Assembly: GCA_041653935.1 (NCBI GenBank) | Contig: JBAZEO010000001.1 | Coordinates: forward strand, 930,001-994,000 | Length of the DNA stretch: 64,000 nt | From: JAYEHL01 sp041653935 | Lineage (GTDB): Bacteria; Chloroflexota; Dehalococcoidia; E44-bin15 | Reading direction: 5' to 3' | In this document: positions 62,923-64,000 of the stretch, one piece after another | How the letters are laid out: each line of letters begins with the position of its first letter | Numbering within the stretch: position 1 is the stretch's first letter | Notes under the pieces: model-generated | What the model saw: the letters and a program-made list of their open reading frames with translations, nothing else | Told to the model about the DNA's origin: nothing | The model's database searches: none | Program-made: the position numbers and the translations under genes

Positions 62923-62951
62923 TTGACAATAGGCTGCTCAACTCGTAAAGT
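62923..62951 (+). promoter_or_regulatory. Promoter for the 27-aa gene
   Basis: TTGACA (62923-62928), 17-nt spacer, TAAAGT (62946-62951), about 62 nt before the ATG at 63014. Confidence 0.45.
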
Positions 62952-63013
62952 GATACAATCGCTTCAGGCAGAACAACACAGTAACTGCAAAGAAGACTGA
63001 AAGGAGAATTCAG

Positions 63014-63097
63014 ATGAATCTTAAAAAAATCTTCAGTTCATGCTGCAAGAAAAAAGATCAGCCAGCCAGCAAACCTGCCGAAACCCCTAAGAAGTAA
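63014..63097 (+). CDS. 27-residue Cys-Cys and Lys-rich small protein
   Basis: A very short gene with an AAGGAGAA ribosome site 5 nt before ATG, its own promoter, and a terminator downstream. The product (27 residues) has a short hydrophobic start, a Cys-Cys pair at positions 10-11, then Lys/Pro-rich residues. It might be a small membrane-associated or regulatory peptide; no family is recognised. It lies between etfA and an EF-G-like gene on the opposite strand. Such a small gene could be spurious, but the signals around it are good. Confidence 0.5.
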   Translation: MNLKKIFSSCCKKKDQPASKPAETPKK

Positions 63098-63142
63098 CAC
63101 AAGACTCGACTGGAAGTGGAGCGTCTTCTGCTCCTAAAACAA

Positions 63143-63175
63143 AAAACACCGCCCGGTTTTTCCAAGCGGTGTTTT
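63143..63175 (+). terminator. Terminator between 27-aa gene and EF-G gene
   Basis: AAAACACCGC (63143-63152), a 13-nt loop, and GCGGTGTTTT (63166-63175), symmetrical in T-runs, so it may serve both strands. Confidence 0.85.
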
Positions 63176-63218
63176 GGTTTTAATAGAGTTTATCGACCAC
63201 CTAAGCGTGGCTAAGCTT

Positions 63219-64000
63219 CTACTTCTCCGCCGCCTTGGCCGCCTTCTCTGCTTCGCGGGCAGCGACAATCTTCTGTGTTACATGAGAAGGAACCTCTTCG
63301 TAGTGGCTGAACTCTATCTCGAAAACGCCGCGCCCCTGCGTGATGGCACGCAGGTCTATAGCATAGCGCTGTACCTCGGACAGCGGCGCGGTAGCCTCGA
63401 TCGTATTCCATCCGCCCTGAGGGTTCATGCCTGACACCCTGCCCCGCTTGCCGTTCAGGTCGCTCATGATATCGCCGGTGAAGTTATCTGGAACGGTGAC
63501 CTTCATCTTAACTATCGGCTCCAAAAGAACCGGATTGGCGTCAGCAAGACCCTTCTTCAGCGCCATACTTGCGGCGATCTTAAACGCCATTTCGGAGGAA
63601 TCTACAGCGTGATAGGATCCATCGGTCAGGCTGACCTTAACGTCCACTATCGGATAACGCGCCTGTATGCCCTCAGGGACCGCTTCATTAAGCCCTTTCT
63701 CCACCGCCGGGACAAAGTTCTTGGGGACCGTCCCGCCTACGGTCTTATTTTCAAATTGAAAACCGCTGCCGCGCGGCAGCGGCTGCAGCTCGAACACGAC
63801 GTGGCCATACTGGCCGTGCCCTCCCGTCTGCTTCTTATGCTTATATTCCGAATGCGAGGATCTGGTGATGGTCTCTTTATATGCAATTTTGGGCACCTGC
63901 ACCAGGATGCCAACCCCGAACTTGCGCTGCATCTTTTCTGCCACAACATCCAGATGAGCCTCGCCCATGCCCGATATCACCGTCTCACTGGTATCCGGAT
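63219..64000 (-). CDS. Elongation factor G-like protein, C-terminal part (5' end outside window)
   Basis: The 3' part of an EF-G gene, continuing past the window edge. The readable 260 residues cover domain III end (ETVISGMGEAHLDVVAEKMQRKFGV), domain IV (KKQTGGHGQYGHVVFELQPLPRGSGFQFENKTVGGTVPKNFVPAVEKG, then EPIVKMKVTVPDNFTGDIMSDLNGKRGRVSGM) and domain V. Domain IV shows GGHGQYGHV where housekeeping EF-G commonly has GGRGQYAKV, pointing to an EF-G paralogue (EF-G2-like). It ends in an Ala/Lys-rich tail. The GTPase domain is outside, so the subtype is unsure. Confidence 0.85.
   Translation of the reverse strand, partial: PDTSETVISGMGEAHLDVVAEKMQRKFGVGILVQVPKIAYKETITRSSHSEYKHKKQTGGHGQYGHVVFELQPLPRGSGFQFENKTVGGTVPKNFVPAVEKGLNEAVPEGIQARYPIVDVKVSLTDGSYHAVDSSEMAFKIAASMALKKGLADANPVLLEPIVKMKVTVPDNFTGDIMSDLNGKRGRVSGMNPQGGWNTIEATAPLSEVQRYAIDLRAITQGRGVFEIEFSHYEEVPSHVTQKIVAAREAEKAAKAAEK

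Overview
The window looks like chromosomal DNA from an anaerobic bacterium, most likely a Chloroflexota member of the Dehalococcoidia type. That assignment is an inference from gene content: a T-box-controlled trpEGDCFBA operon, dnaX-ybaB-recR, rsmI-metG-tatD-polyprenyl synthase, a GuaB3-type protein, EtfBA, a tubulin/FtsZ-like GTPase, very large PAS kinases and lipoproteins with Pro-Thr linkers. No tRNA, rRNA, CRISPR array, phage or transposase gene was seen.

Layout. 1-8 kb: an SCP2-type lipid carrier and an NTF2/SnoaL-like protein (divergent), a secreted dockerin protein, a glycosyltransferase, a CAP-domain protein, a MazG-type pyrophosphohydrolase with an added Cys/His module, a large lipoprotein metalloprotease with five C-terminal beta repeats, and a hotdog thioesterase. 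8-12 kb: a KstD-like flavoprotein, cysK, a DUF951 protein and pyrF. 12.3-19.5 kb: a PAS-LuxR regulator followed by a five-gene cluster (Fe-S protein, CrtI-like flavoprotein, lipocalin-like protein, SDR, kinase-SCP2 fusion) that looks like terpenoid, steroid or other lipid metabolism. 19.7-33 kb: ybeY, a radical SAM gene, a pentapeptide protein, PEBP, dnaX-ybaB-recR, a 47-aa Cys/His protein, a peroxiredoxin with an in-frame UGA, a lipase with four Cys-pair repeats, an AlkD-like protein, three tandem FKBPs, a hydrolase and recO. 33-41 kb: polyprenyl synthase, an unknown protein, tatD, metG, rsmI, guaB3 and two lipoproteins. 41-50 kb: a tryptophan T-box and the whole trp operon plus DUF1015, then a GalT-like gene. 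51-64 kb: a tubulin-like GTPase, a 2529-aa hybrid kinase with 13 PAS modules, an HTH-REC protein, etfBA, a 27-aa peptide gene and the 3' part of an EF-G gene.

Two observations stand out. First, the gene at 27108-27584 reads as one peroxiredoxin only if an in-frame TGA at the peroxidatic cysteine position is decoded; a hairpin that fits a bacterial SECIS starts 20 nt after it, with its loop 25 nt after it. This is a strong candidate selenoprotein. Second, nine copies of a 95-140 nt multi-hairpin element lie between genes, all in the sense direction of the gene just upstream. The copies differ by paired changes that preserve the stems, and one copy has a different first stem with the same fold. 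This points to a structured, transcribed 3' element, and two copies sit inside the trp operon. A separate 20-bp perfect palindrome related to intergenic repeats has entered the dnaX coding sequence.

All calls were made by reading the sequence without database searches; family names come from motif recognition.
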